A stretch of 64,000 nucleotides of DNA from CAJXWH01 sp964343365 (GTDB lineage: Bacteria > Pseudomonadota > Gammaproteobacteria > Arenicellales > UBA868), in NCBI GenBank assembly GCA_964343365.1, contig CAYFJI010000001.1, forward strand, positions 42,292 through 106,291, read 5' to 3'. The first letter of the stretch is position 1. Every line of letters begins with the position of its first letter. Both the position numbers and the translations under genes were made by a program. The notes under the pieces were generated by a model. It made no database searches, had not been told where the DNA came from, and saw only the letters and a program-made list of their open reading frames with translations. Of the stretch, positions 56,057-64,000 are shown piece after piece.

Positions 56057-57304
56057 TTGGAAATTAAGGTACTGTTGCTAACTCGTTACTTTCCTCCAGA
56101 TATCGGTACATCTGCTAATTTATTTTTTGATTTAGCGTGTTCCCTAAAAAAAAATGGACATGATGTGGTGGTTGTAACTGGTTATCCATGGTATAACCTT
56201 AGTTCTGTTCCACTTCAATTTCGAAAAGGCATTTTTAAGCGAGAAGTTACGTTTGGTGTAAAGGTTGTGCGTGTTCGACTTCCCTTGTTCAGATCAAAAA
56301 AATTAGCGTTAGCGGCTGGTCATTTCCTTTCGCCGATAGCTTTATTGCTTGGCGGATTGAGATCCCCCAAAAGCGACGTCATTTACGCGTATTCACCTCC
56401 GCTATTGATGGGCCTAACGGGGCGATTGATTGCATGGAGAATGAAAGCAATCTTTGTGCTGGGTGTTCAGGATCTTCATCCACAGGCGTATATTGATCAG
56501 GGTATTTTGAGAAATCGAATATTGATTAATATATTTAGATCTATCGAAAAATTGATGTATCGTTTGTCTGACTCGATTACTGTTCATTCGCAGGGAAATC
56601 TAGATTACGTATTGGGCGTGGTGCCATCAAAAAATAAGGCGGTTAAAGTAGTTTCAAATTGGGTAAATTCGGATCAAGTGAGTCCTTTACCAAGATTCAA
56701 TAGTTTTTCACGGGAACTTTTTTTGGATGATAAGTTTGTTGTAGGATACGCGGGAACTATCGGAATATCCCAAGGCACTGAATGCATTATTGAAGCCGCA
56801 TTTTCTCTTCGAGGAAAAAGTGGCATCCATTTTCTTGTGGTGGGAGATGGTGTCGAAAAAGAGGGTCTTTTAAGGAGGGTGCGTGACAAGGATCTAACAA
56901 ATATCAGCTTTATTGAGATGCAGCCACAGGAGAAATATCCAAATGTTGTTGCCACATTCGATCTCGCGTTAGTGACGCTGAATCCTATGGTAAAGACACC
57001 GGTAATTCCGTCTAAAATAATAAGTATTATGGCTGCTGAACGACCTTTAATTGCGAGTCTTCCTGAGGGAGATGCGGCAGCCTTAGTTAGGTTAGCCGAT
57101 TGTGGTTTGGTTATTCCACCAGCAGATTCGAACGAACTTCGGAAAGCAATCGTGCAACTGTATGAAAATAAAAAGCTTAGGGAGCGATTTGGGCGGAATG
57201 GACGAAATTATGTTCAAGCAAATTTGACATCAGACAAAGCGGCATCAATTTTGCACGAAATTTTTGAAAGCACAATAAATGATTCGTCATCATCTACCGA
57301 ATAA
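56057..57304 (+). CDS. Family 4 glycosyltransferase, WbuB-like
   Basis: A 415-residue GT-B transferase. It begins KVLLLTRYFPPDIGTSANL and has FVLGVQDLHPQAYIDQGIL. The donor domain has FVVGYAGTIGISQGTECII, LVVGDGVEKEGLLR and VIPSKIISIMAAERPLIAS, like WbuB fucosamine transferases. The listed start is TTG 56057, but GAGGAG abuts it with no spacer. The same GAGGAG is ideally spaced (6 bases) from an ATT at 56063, which would begin Met-Lys-Val-Leu like its relatives. The gene is tail-to-tail with the sugar transferase gene, 2 bp apart. Confidence 0.85.
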   Translation: MEIKVLLLTRYFPPDIGTSANLFFDLACSLKKNGHDVVVVTGYPWYNLSSVPLQFRKGIFKREVTFGVKVVRVRLPLFRSKKLALAAGHFLSPIALLLGGLRSPKSDVIYAYSPPLLMGLTGRLIAWRMKAIFVLGVQDLHPQAYIDQGILRNRILINIFRSIEKLMYRLSDSITVHSQGNLDYVLGVVPSKNKAVKVVSNWVNSDQVSPLPRFNSFSRELFLDDKFVVGYAGTIGISQGTECIIEAAFSLRGKSGIHFLVVGDGVEKEGLLRRVRDKDLTNISFIEMQPQEKYPNVVATFDLALVTLNPMVKTPVIPSKIISIMAAERPLIASLPEGDAAALVRLADCGLVIPPADSNELRKAIVQLYENKKLRERFGRNGRNYVQANLTSDKAASILHEIFESTINDSSSSTE

Positions 57305-57306
57305 CG

Positions 57307-58566
57307 CTAGTAGCGTGATCCGTACCCGCCAATTATGGTATTAAAAGTTTTGATGAGAATCAATAGATCCAACCAAGGAGAAACATGTTTTATGTAATAA
57401 AAATCATGCTCTAATTTTTTGCGGGTTGATTCTTCAGAAGAAGTATAGCCTTGTGATACTTGGGCCCATCCAGTTATCCCTGGCTTCATAGAATGTCTAT
57501 ACGGATAAAAGGCTATCTTTTTATTGTATTCGTTGACGAAATCTTGCTGTTCTGGTCTTGGGCCAATTAGGCTCATTTTTCCACTTAATACATGAATCAG
57601 CTGAGGTATTTCGTCAAGCCGATGTTTGCGTAGTACGCGACCGACGTGAGTGATTCTTTGATCACCTCTTCCCGTGAAATTAGATCCCTGAGCCGTATCT
57701 TGATTTGACATGCTTCGAAATTTGTACATTTTAAAGATCTGGTTTCTATACCCGACTCGTTCTTGCACAAAAAAGATTGGACCCCGACTTTCTACTCGTA
57801 TTGCAATCATAATGAACACCATTGTGAATAGTATTATTGGTGAGAACAACAAGATAAACGAAAGATCGACAAATCGTTTGAACGGTAGATAATAAGGATA
57901 ATGGGTTTTTATTTCATCGATCGAGCTGTCAGCTAGATGCGATAGCGATACACGTCCTGTTAATGTTTCACACAACTTAGCAGAATCAAAAATAGGAATT
58001 CCGGATAAACTTGCATCTGCAAGAAATCTTTTCCATTTATCTGGAAGAGGTCCATGCAAATCTGCACCAATCATTGAATAGTCTAGATCAATTTTTGAGG
58101 GGACTTCGGATATTTCAATCCAATGGTAATCAGGAAAGCATGTTAGTTCTTTAGAATATTTATCTTGTAACAATGCAACTTTTTTCTTGGATCTTTCTCT
58201 TAAACTAGCCACATAACCGACGCAAATCCAAAGCAGTGTTAACAGTAAAGAAATCGTAATGAATAGTCTCGAATATGTAAAACGAAAAACCGCAGTTAAA
58301 GCAAAAGAACCAATATGCGTTGTAAGTACGATAAGAGTTATTAGTAATATTCTGTTCCTTATAGGATATGCAACTAAGCGAAAAGACAGAAAAAAAGCAA
58401 TTGCATAGGCGAAAAAAACTACTGGAATGACACTGATAGCATATAGTGGTGGGTACCAAGTAGACCAACTTAATTGACTTCCCACAATTAATATTAGTAC
58501 AAAACCCAAAATAAACCACAGAGCCCCTATCCAGCTAAAACCGACATTTTTGGAATTTCGAGACAA
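57307..58566 (-). CDS. Polyprenyl-phosphate sugar-1-phosphate transferase (WcaJ/WbaP-like)
   Basis: A 419-residue initiating transferase. Four N-terminal hydrophobic helices (about 10-130) are followed by a soluble loop, a re-entrant helix (FVDLSFILLFSPIILFTM) and the catalytic domain. That domain has FFVQERVGYRNQIFKMYKFR, LRKHRLDEIPQLIHVLSGK, SLIGPRPEQQDF and MKPGITGWAQV. It moves a sugar-1-phosphate to undecaprenyl phosphate, the first step of the repeat unit. The start is TTG with GGATGAG upstream. It is transcribed opposite to the rest of the locus. Confidence 0.9.
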   Translation of the reverse strand: MSRNSKNVGFSWIGALWFILGFVLILIVGSQLSWSTWYPPLYAISVIPVVFFAYAIAFFLSFRLVAYPIRNRILLITLIVLTTHIGSFALTAVFRFTYSRLFITISLLLTLLWICVGYVASLRERSKKKVALLQDKYSKELTCFPDYHWIEISEVPSKIDLDYSMIGADLHGPLPDKWKRFLADASLSGIPIFDSAKLCETLTGRVSLSHLADSSIDEIKTHYPYYLPFKRFVDLSFILLFSPIILFTMVFIMIAIRVESRGPIFFVQERVGYRNQIFKMYKFRSMSNQDTAQGSNFTGRGDQRITHVGRVLRKHRLDEIPQLIHVLSGKMSLIGPRPEQQDFVNEYNKKIAFYPYRHSMKPGITGWAQVSQGYTSSEESTRKKLEHDFYYIKHVSPWLDLLILIKTFNTIIGGYGSRY

Positions 58567-58805
58567 TTTAACTCATCCGTGTCCGATTAAACGTTGTTTG
58601 CGACTGCTAAACATACTATTTAAGATATTTGTAGGCAATAGGAGGCACCATTAACTTCTAAATAAAAGGTAGAAATAGGTAATTCTTATACTATTTATTG
58701 TGGTGTATAAAGGATTTAAATTATGCGTAAAATTAGGTTGACAAAAACGCAAGGAAATCGACAAGCTAGTTTTAGGTGCAAAAACAAAGAATCCGACGAT
58801 TGTAT

Positions 58806-59903
58806 TTAGGATTGATCAATTTGACTGATGTATTTTTCAGAGCTTAATTCTCCCAGTCTACTTATAGTGCGCTTAAATTGTTCGGTGAGCCGTGTCCCAA
58901 TATATAAAGATTCTGGCTGAGCCATTGCTGATATGATTAATCTGACTCGCTGTTCATATAGATTGTCAATTAATTCTATGAAACGCCTTGCTACATCGTC
59001 TTGATTAGGGCCTAGAATAGGAACGTTTGATAGAATTAATGTGTGATATTTTTTTGATATCAAAGAATATTCACGCTTTGATAGCGGTTGATTACACAAG
59101 TTCTCAAAGTTGAACCATGCGATGTTTTCAGAGACAAGACATGCTATAACTGTGCGTCCTGATAAGTTCACAATCTTTGTGTCAAAAAAAACACCGTTAG
59201 TAAGATCGTAAAACACAGTTCTAAAGTAGTCATCAATCCTCGAGTTATGGGGGCTATGATAAATCTGCCCATTTTTTTTTGATTGAAGCCGATAATCAGT
59301 TTGACCGTGTAGGTGCAGTACGTTGGTTCGAGTCTCTAAAAATTTAATTGCAGGAAAAATTTTATCCCGGTTTACTCCCCCTAAATAGAGATCCTTGGGC
59401 CGGGTATTAGATGTTATGACTAGCGTAATTTTTTTCTTAGCTAGATTTTCCAAAAGACCAGATAGTATCGCAGCGTCTGCAATATCTGTGATAGATAATT
59501 CATCTAAGCAAAGTATCTGAACATCATTGGAAATATCATTTGCTATTTTAGTCAATGGATTTGGTTCGTTATGAAGAGACTCTAAACTAGCATGAATTTG
59601 TAACATAAAGTCGGTGAAGTGATAACGTCTTTTTTGATGAATCTCATTAAGCGAATTAAAAAAAATATCTAACAAGTAAGTTTTACCTCTTCCTACTTCA
59701 CCCCATATGTAAATGCTAGATATTGCATTTGATTTTGCACCAAATAAATTATTAATTAAATTTTTTATAGTGTTCTGAGCTTGAATATCCATTAGATTCT
59801 TATAAAGATCCTCGAGATGGTGGAGAATCTTTTCTTGTTGAGGATCGTCCAAGAAGTTACGACTTTCGATATTATTGATATGTTTAGCTAATAACGGGGT
59901 CAT
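58806..59903 (-). CDS. zapE: Cell division protein ZapE (AFG1-like ATPase)
   Basis: A 365-residue AAA-type ATPase that joins the division site late and affects Z-ring stability. Walker A is YIWGEVGRGKTYLLDIFF (about 63-80), Walker B is ILCLDELSITDIADA and sensor 1 is VITSNTRPKDLY. The ending with SAMAQPESLY fits the AFG1/ZapE family. It is divergent from nudE, with a 73-bp shared upstream region. Confidence 0.92.
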   Translation of the reverse strand: MTPLLAKHINNIESRNFLDDPQQEKILHHLEDLYKNLMDIQAQNTIKNLINNLFGAKSNAISSIYIWGEVGRGKTYLLDIFFNSLNEIHQKRRYHFTDFMLQIHASLESLHNEPNPLTKIANDISNDVQILCLDELSITDIADAAILSGLLENLAKKKITLVITSNTRPKDLYLGGVNRDKIFPAIKFLETRTNVLHLHGQTDYRLQSKKNGQIYHSPHNSRIDDYFRTVFYDLTNGVFFDTKIVNLSGRTVIACLVSENIAWFNFENLCNQPLSKREYSLISKKYHTLILSNVPILGPNQDDVARRFIELIDNLYEQRVRLIISAMAQPESLYIGTRLTEQFKRTISRLGELSSEKYISQIDQS

Positions 59904-59976
59904 TACAATAATTATTGTGATTTTGGTGTATTGTATCGTGGGATAAACCAGCCTGTATCAAATAAAAAGAGAGAAA

Positions 59977-60522
59977 ATGACTAAGTTGCCTTATATTAAA
60001 AGTGTTGAAGCTATTGCCAAAAGTAGATTGTTTAATATCGAAAAAATCGAGTTAATTTTTTCGAATTCAAAGCATGAATATTATGAAAAATTGTCTGGCC
60101 AAAGGACAGAAGGAGTTATGGTGGTACCACTGACCGAAGACCAGACTGTTTTATTAATCAGGGAGTATTCAGTAGGGCTCGAGCGTTATGAGCTCGGTTT
60201 TGTCAAAGGAGGACTAGAGAAAGATGAACTTGCTGAAGATGCAGCTAACAGGGAGATGCGTGAAGAAGTAGGTTACGCTGCTGAGGAGTTTATCCTATTA
60301 AAAAAAGTATCGGTGTGGCCGAATTATTCCTCATTTGAGACATCGATATTTGTGGCAAGCTGTTTGTATAGAGATCCATTGATTGGTGATGAGCCAGAAG
60401 AAATTGAAATTTTAGAGTGGCCTGTTAAAAATCTTGAGGCTTTGCGATCTAGAAAAGACTTTACTGATGCTCGATCCTTATTAGCTACATACTTAATACA
60501 AGATTACATAAAAAATAAATGA
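59977..60522 (+). CDS. nudE: ADP compounds hydrolase NudE (Nudix)
   Basis: A 181-residue Nudix hydrolase acting on ADP-ribose, Ap3A and NADH. The complete Nudix box is at about 85-107 (GGLEKDELAEDAANREMREE then VGY), with every G, E and REUxEExGU position satisfied. N-terminal KSRLFNIEKIELIFSN and LLIREYSVGLERYELGFVKG match NudE rather than other Nudix groups. The ribosome site AGAGAG precedes the ATG. It is translationally coupled to cysQ (ATGA overlap), the nudE-cysQ pair known from other gammaproteobacteria. Confidence 0.93.
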   Translation: MTKLPYIKSVEAIAKSRLFNIEKIELIFSNSKHEYYEKLSGQRTEGVMVVPLTEDQTVLLIREYSVGLERYELGFVKGGLEKDELAEDAANREMREEVGYAAEEFILLKKVSVWPNYSSFETSIFVASCLYRDPLIGDEPEEIEILEWPVKNLEALRSRKDFTDARSLLATYLIQDYIKNK

Positions 60523-61337
60523 TAAATATTGATTTTCTTAAAGCGGTATATGAGATTGCACTTGATGCTGGTGATGCGATAATGAATGTTTATAATCACG
60601 TCCACTATGTGGAAGAGAAAGTGGATGGGACACCGATTACAATTGCTGATCGTATTGCAAACGATATTATTTGTAGCGGTCTAAAAAAACTAACCCCGAA
60701 ATTAAAATTGCTTTCCGAGGAATCAATTCGACCTGACAGCGATAATCGGTTGTTTTGGACACGTTATTGGTTAATTGACCCTCTTGATGGAACCAAAGAA
60801 TTTATAAAAGGCAACGGAGAGTTTACCGTTAATATTGCGCTGATTGAAAAAAGTCGACCGATTCTTGGTGTTGTTCATTGCCCAGCAAATGAAACCACAT
60901 ATTTTTCTGCGGTCGGTCAAGGAAGTTGGCGAAAAACGAGAAATGGGAAGACAGAAAAAATTACTACAGCGACCTATGATGGCGGGCAATTGCGTGTGGC
61001 AATTAGTCGATCTCATGGCGATAGTTCGCTTGCTGACTATTGCCTTAGTCTCGAGAAAAAAATAGGATGCCCTGTGACGAAAGTACCTATAGGAAGTTCC
61101 ATTAAATTTTGTTTGGTTGCGGAGGGTAGTATTGATATATATCCGAGGCTAGGTTCAACATCTGAATGGGATACGGCTGCTGCTCATTGTATTTTAGAGG
61201 AAGCTGGGGGCTCAGTTCGTCTCTGTAATGGTGATGAACTTATATATAATAAAAAAAGTCTAATTAATCCCTGGTTTCTCGCCGTGGGTAATCCGAATTA
61301 CGATTGGATAGATTGTTCGTTTGATGATCGAATTTGA
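60519..61337 (+). CDS. cysQ: 3'(2'),5'-bisphosphate nucleotidase CysQ
   Basis: A 272-residue inositol-monophosphatase-superfamily enzyme. It removes the 3'-phosphate from PAP, the by-product of PAPS-dependent sulfotransfer and sulfate reduction. Metal-binding motifs are LLSEES (about 66-71), LIDPLDGTKEFIKGNGEF (about 86-103) and SEWDTAAAHCILEEAGG. It overlaps nudE by 4 bp. It could also relieve PAP build-up from the sulfotransferase at 16 kb, though CysQ is a housekeeping enzyme. Confidence 0.93.
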   Translation: MINIDFLKAVYEIALDAGDAIMNVYNHVHYVEEKVDGTPITIADRIANDIICSGLKKLTPKLKLLSEESIRPDSDNRLFWTRYWLIDPLDGTKEFIKGNGEFTVNIALIEKSRPILGVVHCPANETTYFSAVGQGSWRKTRNGKTEKITTATYDGGQLRVAISRSHGDSSLADYCLSLEKKIGCPVTKVPIGSSIKFCLVAEGSIDIYPRLGSTSEWDTAAAHCILEEAGGSVRLCNGDELIYNKKSLINPWFLAVGNPNYDWIDCSFDDRI

Positions 61338-61363
61338 AGGGGAGCTATTTGCGCCAGAGCAGT

Positions 61364-61369
61364 TATAAT
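61364..61369 (+). promoter_or_regulatory. Possible -10 element of a dapF promoter
   Basis: An exact TATAAT stands 36 bases upstream of the dapF ATG in a 67-bp gap after cysQ. I see no good -35 at 16-18 bases, so this is weak. Confidence 0.3.
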
Positions 61370-61404
61370 CACATTGTCTTTCTGCCTTGAGGATCTGAGG
61401 AAAA

Positions 61405-62235
61405 ATGCTGTCTTTTACTAAGATGCAGTCATTAGGAAATGATTTTGTTTTAATTGATGGTATTCGTCAATCATTTTCTTATGGGGTTGATCTTATCAAG
61501 CATCTAGCAGATCGCAGGACGGGTATTGGATTTGATCAATTGCTTGTAGCAGTTTCTGGCGATGGGGATGCAGATTTTTCTATGCGTGTGTTCAATAAAG
61601 ATGGCAGCGAAGCTGAGCAGTGTGGAAATGGAGTTCGATGTTTTGCGAAATTTTTGCAAGATCAACATTTGACAGATCTTGATCAATTTGTTGTTAAAAC
61701 AATAAATCAGAACATCGGAATACAAATTAATAGCGGACTAGAAATCATTGTTGATATGGGCAAACCAAATTTTGATCCAGCTTTTATACCGTTTGTAGCA
61801 TCATCAATCTCTGGAACTTATGATTTAGATATTGAAGGAGAAAAAGTCGAAATAAGCGTTTTATCATTTGGGAATCCCCATGCTGTACTGTTAGTCAACG
61901 ATATTGAATCTGCTCCAGTGGAACGATTAGGACCATTAATTGAGGGCCATTCAAGATTTCCAAATAGAACCAACGTTGGGTTTGCTCAACCCGTTTCTCG
62001 TTCAAAAATTAGACTTAGGGTGTGGGAGAGAGGTGTTGGTGAAACATTAGCATGTGGCAGTGGCGCTTGTGCCGCAACTGTGGCTTGCCATAAGTTAGGT
62101 GAAATAGATGATGAGGTCGAGGTCGAATTTAAAGGCGGTGTAGCTACGGTGAAATGGAATGATAAAGGCTCAATATTCTTGAGTGGCCCAGCGGAAACTG
62201 TTTTTCATGGCCAAATTGACCTTAGTTTTCTGTAA
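61405..62235 (+). CDS. dapF: Diaminopimelate epimerase
   Basis: A 276-residue PLP-independent epimerase converting LL- to meso-diaminopimelate for lysine and peptidoglycan. It begins FTKMQSLGNDFVLIDG. The two catalytic cysteines are in EAEQCGNGVRCFAKF (about 68-82) and ETLACGSGACAATVAC (about 213-228). FNKDGSEAEQ, GNPHAVLLV and VWERGVGET are diagnostic. AGGA lies before the ATG. The next gene, xerC, is 11 bp downstream; the DUF484 gene often found between dapF and xerC is absent. Confidence 0.96.
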   Translation: MLSFTKMQSLGNDFVLIDGIRQSFSYGVDLIKHLADRRTGIGFDQLLVAVSGDGDADFSMRVFNKDGSEAEQCGNGVRCFAKFLQDQHLTDLDQFVVKTINQNIGIQINSGLEIIVDMGKPNFDPAFIPFVASSISGTYDLDIEGEKVEISVLSFGNPHAVLLVNDIESAPVERLGPLIEGHSRFPNRTNVGFAQPVSRSKIRLRVWERGVGETLACGSGACAATVACHKLGEIDDEVEVEFKGGVATVKWNDKGSIFLSGPAETVFHGQIDLSFL

Positions 62236-62246
62236 TAACAAAAAAT

Positions 62247-63149
62247 ATGACCGACAAAGATTACATCAAATCATTTTTTTTTCACCTAAAAAATGAGAGA
62301 CGTTTATCTCATTATTCGATAGCTGCTTATAAGCGCGATTTGGAAAAATTGATGCGATTTCTGCAATCTAGAGATCTGGATAATTTTCTAAAATTGAAGC
62401 CAGCACAGGCAAGGATGTTTCCTGCGGAGCTACATCGATCCGGGTTGTCAAGCGCATCTATACAACGAACACTGTCTGGAGCTCGAACCTTTTATAGATA
62501 TCTGGAACGAGAAAAATTAATTCGATATAACCCTTTTTCCGGAGTTGTGGCGCCTCGTGGTCGTCGAAGATTGCCACAACATTTAAGTGCTGACCAAGCA
62601 GAAAGGTTGGTTTCTATAGATGCCAAAAGTACAATCGACTACAGGGATCGAGCCATATTAGAGCTTTTTTATTCTTCTGGTTTACGATTATCAGAGCTTT
62701 CGTTGCTTAATCTCAAGCAAATCGATATGGAGCAACGCTTGGTTCAAGTGTTAGGAAAAGGTGCTAAAGAACGAATTTTACCAATAGGCCGTCATGCGCA
62801 TCAAGCGTTGAAAGAATGGTTCGAGCGAAGGATAAAAATTGCTCCAACAAATGAGACAGCGTGTTTTGTCGGTCGTTCTGGTCATAGGCTTGGTGCGCGT
62901 GGTATCCAGAAAAGAGTACAGTTTTGGGCCAAAAAACAGGCGTTAGGTCGAAGTGTGCATCCTCATATGCTAAGGCATTCATTTGCTAATCATTTACTGG
63001 AGTCAAGTGGTGATCTTCGCGCCGTGCAGGAACTTTTGGGTCATGCTGATATTTCTACCACCCAAGTCTATACACATCTAGATTTTCAACACTTGTCCAA
63101 GGTCTATGATAGTAATCATCCCAGAGCAAAAAAAATTGTAGGAAAATAA
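62247..63149 (+). CDS. xerC: Tyrosine recombinase XerC
   Basis: A 300-residue recombinase that, with XerD, resolves chromosome dimers at dif. The N-terminal SAM-like core-binding domain (about 1-90) includes HYSIAAYKRDLEKLM. The catalytic domain has the residues R (SSGLRLSELSLL), K (VLGKGAKERI), H and R (HMLRHSFANHLLE), H (LLGHADISTT) and the nucleophile Tyr (VYTHLD). Position after dapF supports XerC over XerD. No integron or phage features surround it. Confidence 0.94.
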   Translation: MTDKDYIKSFFFHLKNERRLSHYSIAAYKRDLEKLMRFLQSRDLDNFLKLKPAQARMFPAELHRSGLSSASIQRTLSGARTFYRYLEREKLIRYNPFSGVVAPRGRRRLPQHLSADQAERLVSIDAKSTIDYRDRAILELFYSSGLRLSELSLLNLKQIDMEQRLVQVLGKGAKERILPIGRHAHQALKEWFERRIKIAPTNETACFVGRSGHRLGARGIQKRVQFWAKKQALGRSVHPHMLRHSFANHLLESSGDLRAVQELLGHADISTTQVYTHLDFQHLSKVYDSNHPRAKKIVGK

Positions 63150-63181
63150 CATTCGCATACCCTTATTGCTATGAGAATGTT
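63148..63181 (+). repeat. Inverted repeat overlapping the xerC stop
   Basis: AACATTC (63148-63154) pairs with GAATGTT (63175-63181), extended inward by CATA/TATG with one mismatch. The loop is about 10 bases. No T-run follows, so it is not a standard intrinsic terminator. It may protect the mRNA end or be chance. Confidence 0.4.
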
Positions 63182-63302
63182 ACGATTCTGCAAAGATCTT
63201 CTGTTCATTACGTGCTAAAATTAGCCCGTAGGGATGGTTGTTTATTAACTTCAAACTGAGTCGTCTCTCCGTCCAACTTTAAATTTTATAGGTGAAAGTC
63301 TA

Positions 63303-64000
63303 ATGTCATCGTATGCTCTAGTTCCTATAGTTCTTGGTGTTATTGGTTTGTTAGCAGCGCTAATTGTCTATCGAGCGGTTCTATCCTTTCCTGAAGGGAC
63401 TGGTAAGGTTGCAGATATTGCAAATCAAATACATCGTGGAGCATTGGTTTTCATGCGTCGAGAATATATTTATTTGATCATATTTGTAGTTGTAGTTAGC
63501 GTTGCAATTTTGATGACTGAATTAGGCTGGCGTACCACTGTTTCATTTTTAGTTGGGGCGTTCAGTTCCGCAATTGCGGGATTCATAGGTATGTATACTG
63601 CAACTAAGGCGAATGTGCGAACTACCACGGCGGCGAAAGAGCGGGGCGCGGCAGAAGCATTAACTGTTTCGTTTTATGGTGGCTCAATTATGGGGCTTTC
63701 AGTAGCCGCCATGGGTCTTTTAGGTCTTGGAACACTTTATCTCTTTTTTGGTGGCGATCCAGAGACCGCGGAAGTTATCCATGGGTTTGGAATGGGCGCT
63801 TCTTCGGTCGCTCTGTTTTCTAGAGTAGGTGGTGGGATTTTTACAAAGAGTGCAGATGTAGGAGCAGATTTAGTCGGTAAAATTGAAGCGGGTATACCCG
63901 AAGATGATCCCCGAAACCCAGGGGTAATAGCGGACAACGTGGGTGACAACGTGGGTGACGTGGCTGGTATGGGATCAGATATTTTCGAGTCTTATTGTGG
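63303..64000 (+). CDS. hppA: Proton-translocating membrane pyrophosphatase, N-terminal part (cut by window end)
   Basis: The frame is open from ATG 63303 (AGGTGAAAG upstream) to the window edge, 232 codons. Several hydrophobic helices start at YALVPIVLGVIGLLAALIVY. The family's catalytic signature follows: FSRVGGGIFTKSADVGADLV, then KIEAGIPEDDPRNPGVIADN and the aspartate-rich NVGDNVGDVAGMGSDIFES that binds Mg-pyrophosphate. It hydrolyses PPi to pump protons (or Na+) across the inner membrane. The ion type and K+ dependence are decided by C-terminal residues outside the window. Confidence 0.95.
   Translation, partial: MSSYALVPIVLGVIGLLAALIVYRAVLSFPEGTGKVADIANQIHRGALVFMRREYIYLIIFVVVVSVAILMTELGWRTTVSFLVGAFSSAIAGFIGMYTATKANVRTTTAAKERGAAEALTVSFYGGSIMGLSVAAMGLLGLGTLYLFFGGDPETAEVIHGFGMGASSVALFSRVGGGIFTKSADVGADLVGKIEAGIPEDDPRNPGVIADNVGDNVGDVAGMGSDIFESYC

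Noticed and set aside
57296..57310. Perfect 6-bp palindromic arms between the two convergent stop codons at 57304 and 57307
   Set aside because: The centre is one base, so it cannot form a hairpin, and it is explained by overlapping coding ends.
63932..63960. Tandem near-identical repeat of 12 bases in hppA
   Set aside because: It encodes the conserved NVGDNVGD pyrophosphate-binding motif and is expected in the family.
1..64000. Search for tRNA, rRNA, CRISPR arrays, insertion sequences, prophage genes and restriction or toxin systems
   Set aside because: I found no sequence supporting any of these; XerC is the chromosomal housekeeping recombinase, not an integrase.

Overview
The window is about 64 kb of AT-rich, gene-dense bacterial chromosome (roughly 40% GC by eye). 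The housekeeping genes point to a gammaproteobacterium: argS followed by an ftsN-like SPOR gene, recC-recB-recD, long-form hisG, priA, zapE, nudE-cysQ, dapF-xerC and a proton-pumping pyrophosphatase. I cannot name a genus. TTG start codons are unusually common. I saw no rRNA, tRNA, CRISPR array, insertion sequence or prophage.

Layout. 1-7.2 kb: the end of argS, ftsN, a TPP enzyme, a 2OG-Fe(II) oxygenase, a convergent malonyl-CoA synthetase-like gene, phhB and a WYL regulator. 7.4-15.9 kb: recC, recB and recD as a translationally coupled operon. 15.9-23.8 kb (minus strand): an accessory operon of B12-radical SAM enzyme, CMP-sugar-type cytidylyltransferase, glycosyltransferase-like protein, methyltransferase, HisC-like aminotransferase, LhgO-like FAD oxidoreductase and sulfotransferase. 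It looks like a pathway that makes and attaches a CMP-activated surface group of unknown structure. 23.9-28.9 kb (minus): an EamA transporter, a Gfo/Idh oxidoreductase, a DUF1244 protein, a CBS-containing IMPDH/GMP reductase family enzyme and an SDR. 29.6-31.6 kb: three thioredoxin-fold envelope proteins (DsbC, TlpA-like, DsbE/CcmG). 31.6-35.4 kb: hisG, then a 705-bp gene-free region with clustered DnaA boxes, then priA.

35.7-58.6 kb is a large surface-polysaccharide locus: carbamoyltransferase, methyltransferases, a PglK/MsbA-like ABC exporter, several glycosyltransferases, a SPASM radical SAM enzyme, a heparinase II/III gene split into two ORFs, AsnB, a polysaccharide deacetylase, a 4,6-dehydratase, a UDP-sulfoquinovose synthase homologue (SqdB/SQD1), a fused alcohol dehydrogenase/Gfo-Idh protein, an epimerase, a WbuB-like glycosyltransferase and an initiating sugar-phosphate transferase. 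The likely product is an envelope glycan carrying a sulfonated sugar, carbamoyl groups and possibly amide groups. 58.8-64 kb returns to housekeeping: zapE (minus), nudE, cysQ, dapF, xerC and the start of hppA.

The strongest leads are the DnaA-box cluster between hisG and priA (candidate oriC or DnaA-titration site), the SqdB homologue inside a glycan locus, the orphan CMP-activation operon and the split heparinase.
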